Positions 1 through 8,768 of a stretch of DNA of 64,000 nucleotides are shown here, piece by piece. The notes under the pieces are model-generated. The model was not told the origin of the DNA and ran no database searches. It saw nothing but the letters and a program-made list of their open reading frames with translations. This DNA is from Flavobacteriaceae bacterium. GTDB taxonomy: Bacteria > Bacteroidota > Bacteroidia > Flavobacteriales > Flavobacteriaceae. The stretch lies in assembly GCA_018669795.1 (NCBI GenBank), contig JABHSQ010000005.1, positions 310,001 through 374,000 of the forward strand. Reading direction: 5' to 3'. Made by a program: the position numbers and the translations under genes. Within the stretch, counting starts at the first letter, position 1, and every line of letters starts with the position of its first letter.

Positions 1-639
1 AGTAGTGCAGCGAGTGCTGTTGGAAGTGTTTTTGGAATGAATGCGCTTTTAGGAAGCCCTTATAATAAAACCGAACTCACCCAATTTGCTATGAAAGGGG
101 AAGCCTTGGCTAGTAAATGTGAACATGCAGATAATTTAGCACCTGCTTTGTTTGGAGGTTTTACCCTAGTAAAAAGCCTATCGCCTTTAGAAATTTTAGA
201 AATTCCATCTCCAGATAAATTATATACAACCATTATTCACCCACAAATAGAGGTTAAAACAGCAGATTCTAGAGCCATTCTTCCAAAAGAAGTAAAGCTT
301 CAAGAAGCGATTGTTCAATGGGCAAACTTTGGAAGTTTGATCCATAGTTTACATACTAACAATTACCAATTAATGAAAAGATCCTTGCATGATGCCATTA
401 TAGAACCTCACAGAAGTAAGTTAATTCCGTTTTACAAGGAAGTTAAACAAGCAGCGCTAAATGCAGGAGCTTTGGGTACTAATATTTCTGGTTCGGGGCC
501 TTCTATTTTTTCTTTATGTAAAGGAATTGAAACTGCAACCTTGGTAAGCGATGCTATAAAAAAAGTATATTTAAGCACAGGGATTAAATTTGATATTCAC
601 ATCTCAAAAATTAATATTGAAGGGATTAAAGTGCTATGA
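1..639 (+). CDS. thrB: homoserine kinase, C-terminal part (5' end outside window)
   Basis: GHMP-family kinase that phosphorylates L-homoserine in threonine synthesis. The frame is open from base 1, so the ATG at 37 in the ORF track is internal. The first codons read SSAASAVGSVFG, the end of the GHMP ATP-binding motif GLGSSAAS. The C-terminal GALGTNISGSGPSIFSL matches the GHMP glycine-rich loop. It lies 48 bp upstream of threonine synthase on the same strand, as in a thrABC operon. Only about 213 codons are visible, so the N-terminal third is missing. Confidence 0.93.
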   Translation, partial: SSAASAVGSVFGMNALLGSPYNKTELTQFAMKGEALASKCEHADNLAPALFGGFTLVKSLSPLEILEIPSPDKLYTTIIHPQIEVKTADSRAILPKEVKLQEAIVQWANFGSLIHSLHTNNYQLMKRSLHDAIIEPHRSKLIPFYKEVKQAALNAGALGTNISGSGPSIFSLCKGIETATLVSDAIKKVYLSTGIKFDIHISKINIEGIKVL

Positions 640-687
640 GGTAAACCGGAAACATTCCCAATCGAACGCTAGAAAAACAAACAAACA

Positions 688-1983
688 ATGAAATACTACA
701 GTTTAAATAAAAAAGCAGCTAATGTATCTTTTAAAGATGCTGTTATTAAAGGATTGGCTCCAGATAAAGGATTGTATTTTCCCGAACAAATTACCCCCTT
801 ATCAAAAGCATTTTTTGAGAACATTGATAGGCTATCTCATTCTGAAATTGCCTTCGAAGCCATCAAGCAATTTGTATCTCCAGAAATTCCAACAGATGTT
901 TTAAAAACCATTATAGAAGAAACACTTTCTTTTGATTTCCCCGTCGTGGAATTCAATAAAAATATTTCAACTTTAGAACTATTTCACGGACCAACGATGG
1001 CATTTAAAGATGTTGGTGCTCGTTTTATGGCACGTTGTTTAGGCTATTTTAATAAAAATAATAACAATGAAGTGACCGTCCTAGTAGCTACCTCTGGCGA
1101 TACAGGTGCAGCTGTAGCAAATGGGTTTTTAGGGGTCAAAAATGTAAAAGTAGTAATACTATACCCGAGTGGTAAAGTGAGTGCCATTCAAGAAAAACAA
1201 TTAACGACCCATGGGCAAAACATCAGCGCTCTAGAAGTTAAGGGTACCTTTGATGATTGTCAAGCCATGGTTAAAACTGCTTTTTTAGATAAAAAACTTA
1301 CCGATATGATGCAGTTAACTTCTGCAAATTCTATCAATGTTGCACGTTGGTTGCCACAATTGTTTTATTTTATGTTTGCATACAGAAGATTACATAAAAA
1401 GCATAAAGACCTTGTTTTTTCTGTGCCAAGTGGAAATTTTGGAAATGTCTGTGCAGGAATTATGGCACAACAGTTAGGTTTGCCTATTAAACATTTTATA
1501 GCATCAAATAATGACAACAATGTCGTAACAAAATATTTAAGGACAGCGCTATACAAACCGGAGCCATCTGTGCAAACCATAAGTAATGCGATGGATGTAG
1601 GGGATCCAAGTAACTTTATTCGCATTCAAGAACTATATAAAAATAATTTTGAGACCCTAAAAGAAAACCTCTCGTCGTTTAGTTTTTCCAATAAGGAAAC
1701 CAAGGCAGCGATGTTAGAAATTTATAACCGTTATAATTATGTTGCTGATCCACATGGGGCAGTTGGTTATTTGGGATGTAAAGCTTATTTAGAAAAGAAT
1801 CCAACTGCTTATTGTGTGTTTTTTGAAACTGCACATCCCACTAAATTTTTAGACATTGTAGAAGCGGTGGTCAAAAAGGAACAAGTCCTACCACCACAAA
1901 TTAAATCGGTAATGGGAAAAATTAAAGAAGCAATCACAATAGTTACCTACGAGGATTTAAAACATTATTTATTAAATTCTTAG
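688..1983 (+). CDS. thrC: threonine synthase
   Basis: PLP enzyme converting O-phospho-L-homoserine to threonine. The N-terminus MKYYSLNKKAANVSFKDAV and the block FHGPTMAFKDVGARFMARCLG (PLP lysine K107) are family hallmarks. ATSGDTGAAVANG is the phosphate-binding loop, and VPSGNFGNVCAG and ADPHGAVGY are further conserved blocks. At 431 aa it is full length. It is the last gene of the thr operon and is followed by 487 bp without a clear gene before the pigment locus, which starts on the opposite strand. Confidence 0.97.
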   Translation: MKYYSLNKKAANVSFKDAVIKGLAPDKGLYFPEQITPLSKAFFENIDRLSHSEIAFEAIKQFVSPEIPTDVLKTIIEETLSFDFPVVEFNKNISTLELFHGPTMAFKDVGARFMARCLGYFNKNNNNEVTVLVATSGDTGAAVANGFLGVKNVKVVILYPSGKVSAIQEKQLTTHGQNISALEVKGTFDDCQAMVKTAFLDKKLTDMMQLTSANSINVARWLPQLFYFMFAYRRLHKKHKDLVFSVPSGNFGNVCAGIMAQQLGLPIKHFIASNNDNNVVTKYLRTALYKPEPSVQTISNAMDVGDPSNFIRIQELYKNNFETLKENLSSFSFSNKETKAAMLEIYNRYNYVADPHGAVGYLGCKAYLEKNPTAYCVFFETAHPTKFLDIVEAVVKKEQVLPPQIKSVMGKIKEAITIVTYEDLKHYLLNS

Positions 1984-2271
1984 TTGAGTTTGATACATTA
2001 GTAAACGAACCGCATTTATCTATTAAAATTTTTAATTGGTAACAAGTATGTTTTTATTAAATTTTCTAAAATATTTAATTATTTAGATACTATATAATTA
2101 GTAATTCCTTTATCACTTTAAGAAAATACTTAAAAGTACGTTTGTTTCTAATACTATTTTTTTTATAGTTATAAAGCCCATTTATCTTAAAAAATATATG
2201 GAGTTGAGGTATAAATGTATGTAAATTTATTTTCTATAAAATTACATCTATCTGCAAATAAATTAAGATTG

Positions 2272-2279
2272 TATATTTG
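2272..2279 (+). promoter_or_regulatory. Bacteroidota-type -7 promoter box
   Basis: TATATTTG matches the TAnnTTTG consensus of the Bacteroidota primary sigma factor. No TTG is seen at the expected -33 position. It would start a transcript just ahead of the 26-codon frame at 2303. Confidence 0.35.
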
Positions 2280-2302
2280 TATTAGGAAAATAAAAATTGA
2301 AA

Positions 2303-2383
2303 ATGAAAAAATACTTTTCTAAAACCCAAATATTGATAGCAATTATTGTTCTTCTTATAATTAACTTGTTTATTATATTTTAA
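2303..2383 (+). CDS. possible 26-aa single-pass membrane peptide
   Basis: A 26-codon ATG frame: a short basic N-terminus (MKKYFSKTQ) followed by an almost uninterrupted hydrophobic run (ILIAIIVLLIINLFIIF), so it would form one membrane helix. A TATATTTG box lies 24 bp upstream. The peptide could be real, a relic of a signal peptide, or chance in AT-rich DNA. No family is recognised. Confidence 0.25.
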   Translation: MKKYFSKTQILIAIIVLLIINLFIIF

Positions 2384-2470
2384 TTTATGAAAAACTATTC
2401 TGACTTTATAAAAGAAAGACTAATTAAATTCTACAAGTGTGAACTTAAAGCTTGTTAAATTTGTCAGTCT

Positions 2471-3709
2471 TTATTGTGATTTTTCTAAGTTAATAAGGTA
2501 AGCTAAATTTCGAACAATTTTGTTGTGTTTTTTTACAAATGGATTGGATTCATCCCAAACATATCCGGCGAGCACAGCACATATTTGCTTTTTAATTTCC
2601 GTGTTCTGTGGTCTGTGAAAAAATAAGGTTTGTAAATTCCCTGTATACCATTCTTTAACGTAAGTAGAAAAAACATTAACCCCTTTTTTGATATAATTAG
2701 AGTAGTCTTCTTCCCAGTTTACAGTTTCATTATTTAGTTCTTTGGTTATTAGTTTTGCTGCTAATATTCCTGATTCTGTGGCAAAAGTTACACCAGAAGA
2801 AAAGACTGGATCCAAAAACTCTGCACTATTTCCTGTTAAAGCATAGCCTTTACCATAGAGCTGTTTTACCGACTTTGAGAAATTTTTTATACTTACTGGT
2901 TCAAATGTATAATCTAAGTCTTTAAAACGTTCATAATAATAAGTTGAAAGCTTCATCATCTCAGTTAATCTTTTTGTGGAATTTCCTTTAAAAGATTCCA
3001 TGTAATCTGTCGCACCAACATAACCAATACTTGTTATTCCGTTAGAGAAAGGAATTACCCATAACCAAGTATCTTTATCTATCACATCAAAAGTAATAAG
3101 TGTGCCTTCTTTTCCTTTCGGTCGTTTAATATCTTTTACATGGGTAAAAATTGAAGAATGCTCAGGTATAGCTGATGGAGCATCCAGATCTAATAATCTT
3201 GGTAAAACACGACCAAAACCACTAGAATCAATAATGAATTTAGCTTCAATAGTCTTAGTTTTTTGTTCTTTATTCTTTATTGTTGTTACTGAAGTTCCAT
3301 CTTCACTAAAAACCACATCAACTACTTCTTCTTCAAAAGTAATATCTACACCGTTTTTTATGAGTTCGTCGGTAAGTGTTTTATCAAAATCGGCCCTAGG
3401 AACTTGCCAAGTCCAATCCCATCCTTTCGTGTGTTTTTCACTGAAATCGAAATTACAAACTACATCTTCTTTTAAAAAACGAGCTCCATTTTTAATCTCA
3501 AATTCTTGTTTTTTTAAACACTCTAAAAGTCCTACTTCATCAAAATGATCCATGCACCTTGGAAGTAAGCTTTCTCCTATAGCAAATCGCGGGAATTTGT
3601 TTTTTTCAACAACCTTAATTTTTAATCCATTCTTATGCAAATAAGAAGCAGCAACACAACCTGATGGTCCTGCACCAATAATTAAAACATCAACATTTGT
3701 ATTACTCAT
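2471..3709 (-). CDS. FAD-dependent halogenase-like oxidoreductase of the pigment locus
   Basis: This 412-aa flavoprotein has a Rossmann FAD motif GAGPSG at residues 12-17, the IGESLLPR segment after it, and WLWVIPF around residue 214. The last fits the WxWxIP signature of flavin-dependent halogenases. The KNGARF segment resembles the region carrying the catalytic Lys in phenolic halogenases. It is divergent from the tyrosine ammonia-lyase gene and opens the pigment locus. Flexirubin-type aryl groups are often halogenated, so ring chlorination is a reasonable inference. A plain monooxygenase or reductase of the same superfamily cannot be excluded. Confidence 0.72.
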   Translation of the reverse strand: MSNTNVDVLIIGAGPSGCVAASYLHKNGLKIKVVEKNKFPRFAIGESLLPRCMDHFDEVGLLECLKKQEFEIKNGARFLKEDVVCNFDFSEKHTKGWDWTWQVPRADFDKTLTDELIKNGVDITFEEEVVDVVFSEDGTSVTTIKNKEQKTKTIEAKFIIDSSGFGRVLPRLLDLDAPSAIPEHSSIFTHVKDIKRPKGKEGTLITFDVIDKDTWLWVIPFSNGITSIGYVGATDYMESFKGNSTKRLTEMMKLSTYYYERFKDLDYTFEPVSIKNFSKSVKQLYGKGYALTGNSAEFLDPVFSSGVTFATESGILAAKLITKELNNETVNWEEDYSNYIKKGVNVFSTYVKEWYTGNLQTLFFHRPQNTEIKKQICAVLAGYVWDESNPFVKKHNKIVRNLAYLINLEKSQ

Positions 3710-3811
3710 TATTTTAATAGTAAAGTTTAATTTATTATTTTAAATTCGTAAACGATAATAGCAACAATGCTTTGAAAAAAATAATTCAATAAATATATTG
3801 AAAAAATATAG

Positions 3812-5353
3812 ATGGTAAAACTTTTAGGCGAATTAAGGATCGAAGAATTTTATAAAATAATATTCGAATCTCACTCTATTGAAATGGATAGCACTGTTTT
3901 AGAGATAGTTGAGAGGAGTTTTGTTTTTTTAAAAGAATTTTCGAAAAATAAAGTTATTTATGGTGTCAACACCGGTTTTGGTCCGATGGCTCAGTATAAA
4001 ATTAAAAACTCTGAAAGAATACAATTACAATATAATTTAATAAGAAGCCATGCTTCAGGTACAGGGAATATAATTCCTGATATGTATGTTAAAGCAGCTA
4101 TGTTAGCTAGACTTAATACATTGTCTTTAGGAAATTCTGGTGTTCACAAATATGTCATTGAACTAATGACAATGCTAATTAATAAAAATATAATTCCTTT
4201 AATTCACGAGCATGGAGGTGTTGGTGCTAGTGGAGATTTAGTTCAATTGGCACATTTAGCTTTGGTGTTAATTGGTGAAGGTGAAGTGTTTTACAAAGGA
4301 GAGCGTAAAGCCACAAAGGATGTTTTTAAAGATGAAGGTTTAGAGCCAATTCCTATTGAATTACGAGAAGGACTAGCTTTATTAAATGGTACTTCAGTAA
4401 TGACAGGTATAGGCATTGTAAATACAATCTATACAAGAAGATTATTAGATTGGATGATTTCTTGTTCTGCCGTAATTAATGAAATTGTAAAAGCTTATGA
4501 CGATCATTTATCTTATGAGTTAAATCAGTCGAAAAAGCATAAAGGACAACGCAAAATTGCAGAAGCGATGCGTGAGCATTTAAAAGATAGTTCTTTAACA
4601 AGAAAAAGAGAGGATCATTTGTACGAGAATAATAATAATAATAATAGCGATAATGTTTTGGTATTTAAAGATAAAGTACAAGAGTACTATTCATTGCGTT
4701 GTGTACCACAGATTTTAGGACCTGTTTTAGATACATTAAATGGTGTTGAAAGTGTTTTAATTAAAGAAGTAAATTCTGCAAATGACAACCCAATTGTAAA
4801 TATAGAGAAGCAGCACGTATACCATGGTGGTAATTTCCATGGAGATTATGTTTCATTGGAAATGGATAAGCTAAAGATCGTAGTCACAAAAATGAGTATG
4901 TTAGCTGAAAGACAATTAAATTATCTTCTAAACCCAAGTCTTAATAATATATTACCTGCCTTTGTGAATCTTGGCAAAATAGGATTAAATTTTGGTATGC
5001 AAGGTGTGCAATTTACTGCAACGTCTACAACAGCTGAAAATCAAATGCTTTCAAACCCAATGTATGTTCATAGCATCCCTAATAATAATGATAATCAGGA
5101 TGTAGTAAGTATGGGTACTAATGCTGCTTTGATTACCAAAAGGGTAATTGAAAATGCATTTGAAGTTGTAGCGATAGAAATGATAACAATTATTCAAGCA
5201 ATCGAATATCTTAAAGTTCAAAATAAAGTATCTTCTAAAACAAAAAAGATGTACAATGAAATAAGGCAAATAATTCCTATATTTACAGAAGACGTTGTTA
5301 TGTATCCATATGTAAACAAGGTAAAAGATTTTATTATAAACAATAAAAACTAG
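3812..5353 (+). CDS. aromatic amino acid ammonia-lyase, probable tyrosine ammonia-lyase
   Basis: MIO-type lyase that would turn tyrosine into 4-coumarate, the usual aryl starter of flexirubins. The MIO tripeptide is A139-S140-G141 in HGGVGASGDLVQLAHLAL. The catalytic Tyr is Y50 in IYGVNTGFG, and NSANDNPIV and YHGGNFHGDY are conserved. The selectivity pair is S79-H80, typical of histidine lyases. However, the whole sequence closely resembles the Flavobacterium johnsoniae tyrosine lyase as I remember it, which also has SH. At 513 aa it is full length. A run of six Asn (AAT codons) sits in the 280s loop. Its place in the pigment locus rather than a hut operon favours TAL over HAL. Confidence 0.87.
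   Translation: MVKLLGELRIEEFYKIIFESHSIEMDSTVLEIVERSFVFLKEFSKNKVIYGVNTGFGPMAQYKIKNSERIQLQYNLIRSHASGTGNIIPDMYVKAAMLARLNTLSLGNSGVHKYVIELMTMLINKNIIPLIHEHGGVGASGDLVQLAHLALVLIGEGEVFYKGERKATKDVFKDEGLEPIPIELREGLALLNGTSVMTGIGIVNTIYTRRLLDWMISCSAVINEIVKAYDDHLSYELNQSKKHKGQRKIAEAMREHLKDSSLTRKREDHLYENNNNNNSDNVLVFKDKVQEYYSLRCVPQILGPVLDTLNGVESVLIKEVNSANDNPIVNIEKQHVYHGGNFHGDYVSLEMDKLKIVVTKMSMLAERQLNYLLNPSLNNILPAFVNLGKIGLNFGMQGVQFTATSTTAENQMLSNPMYVHSIPNNNDNQDVVSMGTNAALITKRVIENAFEVVAIEMITIIQAIEYLKVQNKVSSKTKKMYNEIRQIIPIFTEDVVMYPYVNKVKDFIINNKN
4627..4646 (+). repeat. AAT trinucleotide tract inside the ammonia-lyase gene
   Basis: Six AAT codons in a row encode Asn in a surface loop of the lyase. Slippage could change loop length without breaking the frame. 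Confidence 0.6.
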
Positions 5354-5361
5354 TAATATAA

Positions 5362-5610
5362 TGTTCACTAAATATTTTTTCAACTCTTACCCAAGAACTG
5401 GCTTTAGTGAGGGAAAACGACATGTTTGGTTATATAAATACTGTTGGTGAATATGTTATCGAACCACAATTTAAATTAGCAAAGAATTTTTCTGGAAGCT
5501 TCACAGCAGTGCTTCAAGGAGATAAATGGGGATTTATAAATACCAAAGGAGAAGTGTTAGGTGGTAAATGGTTTCAAAATACAGAACTATTTGTAAACAC
5601 AAAACTGTAG
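5362..5610 (+). pseudogene. WG-repeat protein remnant
   Basis: The 67-codon frame (GTG at 5407) reads FGYINTVGEYVIEPQF followed by KWGFINTKGE, two copies of the WG/KWG repeat found in large Bacteroidota surface or cytoplasmic proteins. The frame stays open upstream to 5362 without an ATG and includes ELALVREND, the usual lead-in to a WG repeat. Full-length WG proteins have many more repeats and often a signal peptide, so this looks like an internal fragment left between the lyase and the reductase gene. A functional mini-protein is less likely. Confidence 0.5.
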
Positions 5611-5628
5611 AATTTGTAAAAAAAATAG

Positions 5629-6384
5629 ATGAAGGGAAGTATAGAAAATAAAACTAAACATGCTTTAGTTACAGGTGGTTCAAGAGGAATAGGTAAAGCT
5701 GTCTGTATTCAATTAGCCAAAGATACAGAATATCACATTTTAATAAATTACAACAGCAATAAATTAGAGGCTTTAAATACCTTAAAAGAAGTAAATAGAG
5801 TTGGAGGTATTGGAGAAATACTACAATTTAATGTTGTAAATGTAGACGAAGTAAAGAAGGTATTAGATGCTTGGAACGAAAGAAATAAAGATGCTATTAT
5901 AGAAGTACTCGTAAATAATGCAGGTATTACAAAAGATGGCTTGTTTATGTGGATGCCTCAAAATGATTGGCAAGATGTTATTAACACATCTCTTAATGGA
6001 TTTTTTAATGTGACCAATCATTTAATTCAAAAATTACTAGTAAATCGATATGGAAGAATTATTAATATGGTATCGGTTTCTGGATTAAAAGGTACGCCAG
6101 GTCAAACTAATTATTCAGCAGCAAAAGGTGCTGTTATAGCTGCTACTAAAGCATTAGCTCAAGAAGTAGCAAAAAGGAATATTACTGTAAACGCTGTAGC
6201 TCCTGGTTTTATAAAAACAGACATGACAAGTGAACTTGATGAAAAAGAACTAAAGAAAATGATTCCTGTAAATCGATTCGGTACGGCCGAAGAAGTTGCA
6301 CATGTTGTTTCTTTTCTAGCTTCAAATAAAGCATCTTATATCACTGGCGAGATTATAAATATTAATGGAGGAATTTATTCATAA
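5629..6384 (+). CDS. 3-oxoacyl-ACP reductase of the polyene pathway (FabG-like SDR)
   Basis: Short-chain dehydrogenase of 251 aa. TGGSRGIGKAV is the NADPH-binding loop, NNAGIT the conserved structural motif, and S...YSAAKGAV the catalytic Ser-Tyr-Lys set. GEIININGGIYS resembles the FabG C-terminus. In context it should reduce the beta-keto group after each condensation. It is followed 14 bp later by a ketosynthase and an ACP, forming a compact fatty-acid-synthase-like operon. It is a pathway-dedicated FabG paralogue, inferred from position. Confidence 0.88.
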   Translation: MKGSIENKTKHALVTGGSRGIGKAVCIQLAKDTEYHILINYNSNKLEALNTLKEVNRVGGIGEILQFNVVNVDEVKKVLDAWNERNKDAIIEVLVNNAGITKDGLFMWMPQNDWQDVINTSLNGFFNVTNHLIQKLLVNRYGRIINMVSVSGLKGTPGQTNYSAAKGAVIAATKALAQEVAKRNITVNAVAPGFIKTDMTSELDEKELKKMIPVNRFGTAEEVAHVVSFLASNKASYITGEIININGGIYS

Positions 6385-6398
6385 TTTAAATTTGAAGA

Positions 6399-7619
6399 AT
6401 GGGAAGAGTAGTGATTACCGGAATGGGAATTTATTCTTGTATTGGTAAAAATTTAGATGAAGTTAAGGAATCTTTATACGAAGGTAAGTCTGGGATTGTG
6501 ATTGATAAAGACAGAGTTCCTTTCGGATATAGTTCTCCATTAACAGGTATGGTTGATGAACCAAATTTAAAAAAACAACTTTCTAGAAGACAACGTTTAA
6601 GTTTGAGTGAAGAAGGTTGCTATGCATATGTTGCTACTATTGAAGCTTTAGAAAATGCTGGAATTACACAAGATTATCTTGATATAAATGAAGTAGGAAT
6701 ACTTTATGGCAATGATAGTACTGCAAAAGCAGTTATAAATTCTATAGATAAAATTAGAGTAAAAAAAGATACTTCTTTGGTTGGTTCAGGTGCTATATTT
6801 CAGGCCATGAATTCTACTGTAACCATGAATCTTTCTACAATATTTAAGCTTAAAGGTGTTAACTTCACAATAAGTGCAGCTTGTGCTAGTGGTTCACATT
6901 CTATTGGCATGGCTTATCAACTTATAAAAAGCGGATTACAAGAATGTGTTATTTGTGGTGGAGCTCAAGAAATAAATAAGTTTGCAATGGGTAGTTTTGA
7001 TGGTTTAGGTGTATTTGCTATGAATACTGATGATCCAGCAAAAGCCTCACGACCATTTGATAAAAACAGAGATGGTTTAGTGCCTAGTGGTGGTGCAGCA
7101 ACTTTAGTTGTTGAGAGTTATGAGTCTGCAGTAAAAAGAGGAGCTCCTATCTTAGCAGAAATAATAGGCTATGGTTTTTCTTCTAATGGAGATCATATAT
7201 CTACTCCAAATGTTGATGGTCCTTCAAGAGCTATGTTAAAGGCAATTAAACAAGCAAATATAGATAGTAGTGCAATTGATTACGTAAATGCTCATGCAAC
7301 TTCAACTCCTATAGGTGACACAAATGAAGCTAAAGCTATTTTTAATGTGTTTGGTAAAAATGGACCTTATGTGAGTTCTACAAAATCAATGACAGGTCAT
7401 GAATGTTGGATGGCAGGAGCAAGTGAAGTTGTATATTCTGTACTAATGATGCAAAACAATTTTATTGCTCCAAATATAAATTTAGAGGAACCTGATGAAG
7501 ATGCTTCTAAATTAAATTTAGTAAGTAAAACGTTAGATAAAAAAATTGATGTATTTTTATCTAATTCTTTTGGATTTGGTGGTACAAATTCAGCATTAAT
7601 AATAAAAAAAATACAATAG
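6399..7619 (+). CDS. beta-ketoacyl-ACP synthase (FabF-like), complete active site
   Basis: Condensing enzyme of the thiolase fold, 406 aa. The nucleophile is C162 in SAACASGSHSIG. NAHATSTPIGD and KSMTGHECWMAGA supply the two active-site histidines, and SNSFGFGGTNSALI is the C-terminal glycine-rich block. The Cys-His-His set is intact, so it should elongate. It is four bases upstream of an ACP gene. It is one of three complete ketosynthases in the locus, probably working with the chain-length-factor-like partner at 13569. Confidence 0.9.
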   Translation: MGRVVITGMGIYSCIGKNLDEVKESLYEGKSGIVIDKDRVPFGYSSPLTGMVDEPNLKKQLSRRQRLSLSEEGCYAYVATIEALENAGITQDYLDINEVGILYGNDSTAKAVINSIDKIRVKKDTSLVGSGAIFQAMNSTVTMNLSTIFKLKGVNFTISAACASGSHSIGMAYQLIKSGLQECVICGGAQEINKFAMGSFDGLGVFAMNTDDPAKASRPFDKNRDGLVPSGGAATLVVESYESAVKRGAPILAEIIGYGFSSNGDHISTPNVDGPSRAMLKAIKQANIDSSAIDYVNAHATSTPIGDTNEAKAIFNVFGKNGPYVSSTKSMTGHECWMAGASEVVYSVLMMQNNFIAPNINLEEPDEDASKLNLVSKTLDKKIDVFLSNSFGFGGTNSALIIKKIQ

Positions 7620-7623
7620 AAAG

Positions 7624-7866
7624 ATGAATAAAGAAGTTATTATTGAAAAAATAAACAACTTTCTTATAGATGAATTTGAAGTTGAATCTGAAGATATTTC
7701 TCCAGAAGCAAACTTGAAAGAAACTTTAGATCTTGATAGTTTAGATTTTGTAGACCTTGTAGTCTCTGTTGAATCAAATTTTGGTGTTAAATTAGAGGGT
7801 GAAGATTTTTTAAATGTCGTATTGCTTGAAGACTTCTATAATCTTATTGAAAATAAACTTCTATAA
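7624..7866 (+). CDS. acyl carrier protein (first of two)
   Basis: An 80-aa acidic helical protein. The phosphopantetheine serine is in DLDSLDFVDLVVSVESNFGVKL, the standard DSL motif of carrier proteins. It sits between the FabF-like synthase and an acyltransferase and would carry the growing aryl polyene. It differs clearly from the second ACP at 12076, which has a DSI motif, so the two may serve different steps such as starter loading and elongation. That division of labour is inference. Confidence 0.9.
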   Translation: MNKEVIIEKINNFLIDEFEVESEDISPEANLKETLDLDSLDFVDLVVSVESNFGVKLEGEDFLNVVLLEDFYNLIENKLL

Positions 7867-7882
7867 TCTTACTTAAATATTT

Positions 7883-8767
7883 ATGGATGTTGATTGGAAA
7901 GGGAAGTCAAGAGGTAATGTTCTAGGATATAAAATATTCATATTTTGTATTAAAAAACTAGGATTAACTTCAGCATATTTTGTTCTATATTTTGTTGCTG
8001 CTTATTTTTGTTTTTTTGCTAAAGACAGCACAGAATCATCTTACTATTACTTTCGAAAACGACTCGGCTATTCAAGATTTAAAAGCATAACAAGCGTTTA
8101 TCTAAGTTATTTTGTTTTTGGACAAACAATTATAGATAAAATTGCAATTTCTTCCGGTCTTAAATCTAAATTCACATATGATTTTGACGGTATTCATCGT
8201 ATTAAAGAAGTATTGAAGGAAAAAAAAGGTGGTATTCTTATTAGTGGTCATTTAGGTAATTTTGAAATTGCCCAACATTTTTTTGGAGAATTAGAAGAGA
8301 AAGATTGTATTAGTTTATTAAGGTACAACGTTGAACACACTGCTATTAAGAATTATCTCGATACAGTAATGAAAAAATCTAACATAAAAATTATTTTCAT
8401 TAAAGATGATTTTTCTCATATATTTGAAATCAATGCAGCATTGGCTAGAAACGAAATTGTTTGTATAACAGGAGATAGATATATTAAAGATTCAAAATAT
8501 TTAACTCAAGAATTATTAGGCAAAGAAGCTAAGTTTCCTGCTGGACCATTTCTTCTCGCTTCTAGATTAAAAGTCCCTGTATTATTCGTTTATGTAATGA
8601 AAGAATCCAGAAAACACTACCATTTATATGCAAGAAGCTCAAAAGTAAAATATAGAGATGCAAATGCATTACTAAATAATTATACAAAAAGTTTAGAATG
8701 GATACTTAAAAAGCACCCATTACAATGGTTTAATTATTTTGATTTTTGGAACGTAAATAAAGAGTAA
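7883..8767 (+). CDS. LpxL/HtrB-like lysophospholipid acyltransferase
   Basis: This 294-aa protein has an N-terminal hydrophobic segment and the block GGILISGHLGNFEIAQ. That resembles the conserved catalytic region of the LpxL/HtrB family, in which a His with a downstream acidic residue is used. ITGDRY and FPAGPFLLASRLKVPVLFVYVMK follow in the family order. Acyltransferases of this type are a regular part of aryl-polyene loci and are thought to attach the polyene acyl chain to a membrane lipid. It starts 17 bp after the ACP gene, in the same operon. The acceptor lipid cannot be read from the sequence. Confidence 0.82.
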   Translation: MDVDWKGKSRGNVLGYKIFIFCIKKLGLTSAYFVLYFVAAYFCFFAKDSTESSYYYFRKRLGYSRFKSITSVYLSYFVFGQTIIDKIAISSGLKSKFTYDFDGIHRIKEVLKEKKGGILISGHLGNFEIAQHFFGELEEKDCISLLRYNVEHTAIKNYLDTVMKKSNIKIIFIKDDFSHIFEINAALARNEIVCITGDRYIKDSKYLTQELLGKEAKFPAGPFLLASRLKVPVLFVYVMKESRKHYHLYARSSKVKYRDANALLNNYTKSLEWILKKHPLQWFNYFDFWNVNKE

Positions 8768-8768
8768 A

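Larger units (their letters stand above)
1984..2470. other. intergenic region between thrC and the pigment locus
   Basis: This is 487 bp of very AT-rich sequence with no recognisable gene. It holds one good Bacteroidota -7 box (TATATTTG at 2272-2279) followed by two short tandem reading frames: 26 codons at 2303-2383 and 23 codons at 2387-2458 (MKNYSDFIKERLIKFYKC...). No clear rho-independent terminator is visible after thrC. The minus-strand halogenase-like gene ends at 2471. Confidence 0.5.

Noticed and set aside
3102-3548. Plus-strand 148-aa frame
   Set aside because: Antisense shadow of the halogenase-like gene; Ser/Phe-rich with no motif.
5051-5383. Minus-strand 110-aa frame opposite the ammonia-lyase gene
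   Set aside because: It lies fully over the 3' part of a clear gene, has Tyr/Asn/Ile-rich composition from the antisense of AT-rich codons and no family resemblance.
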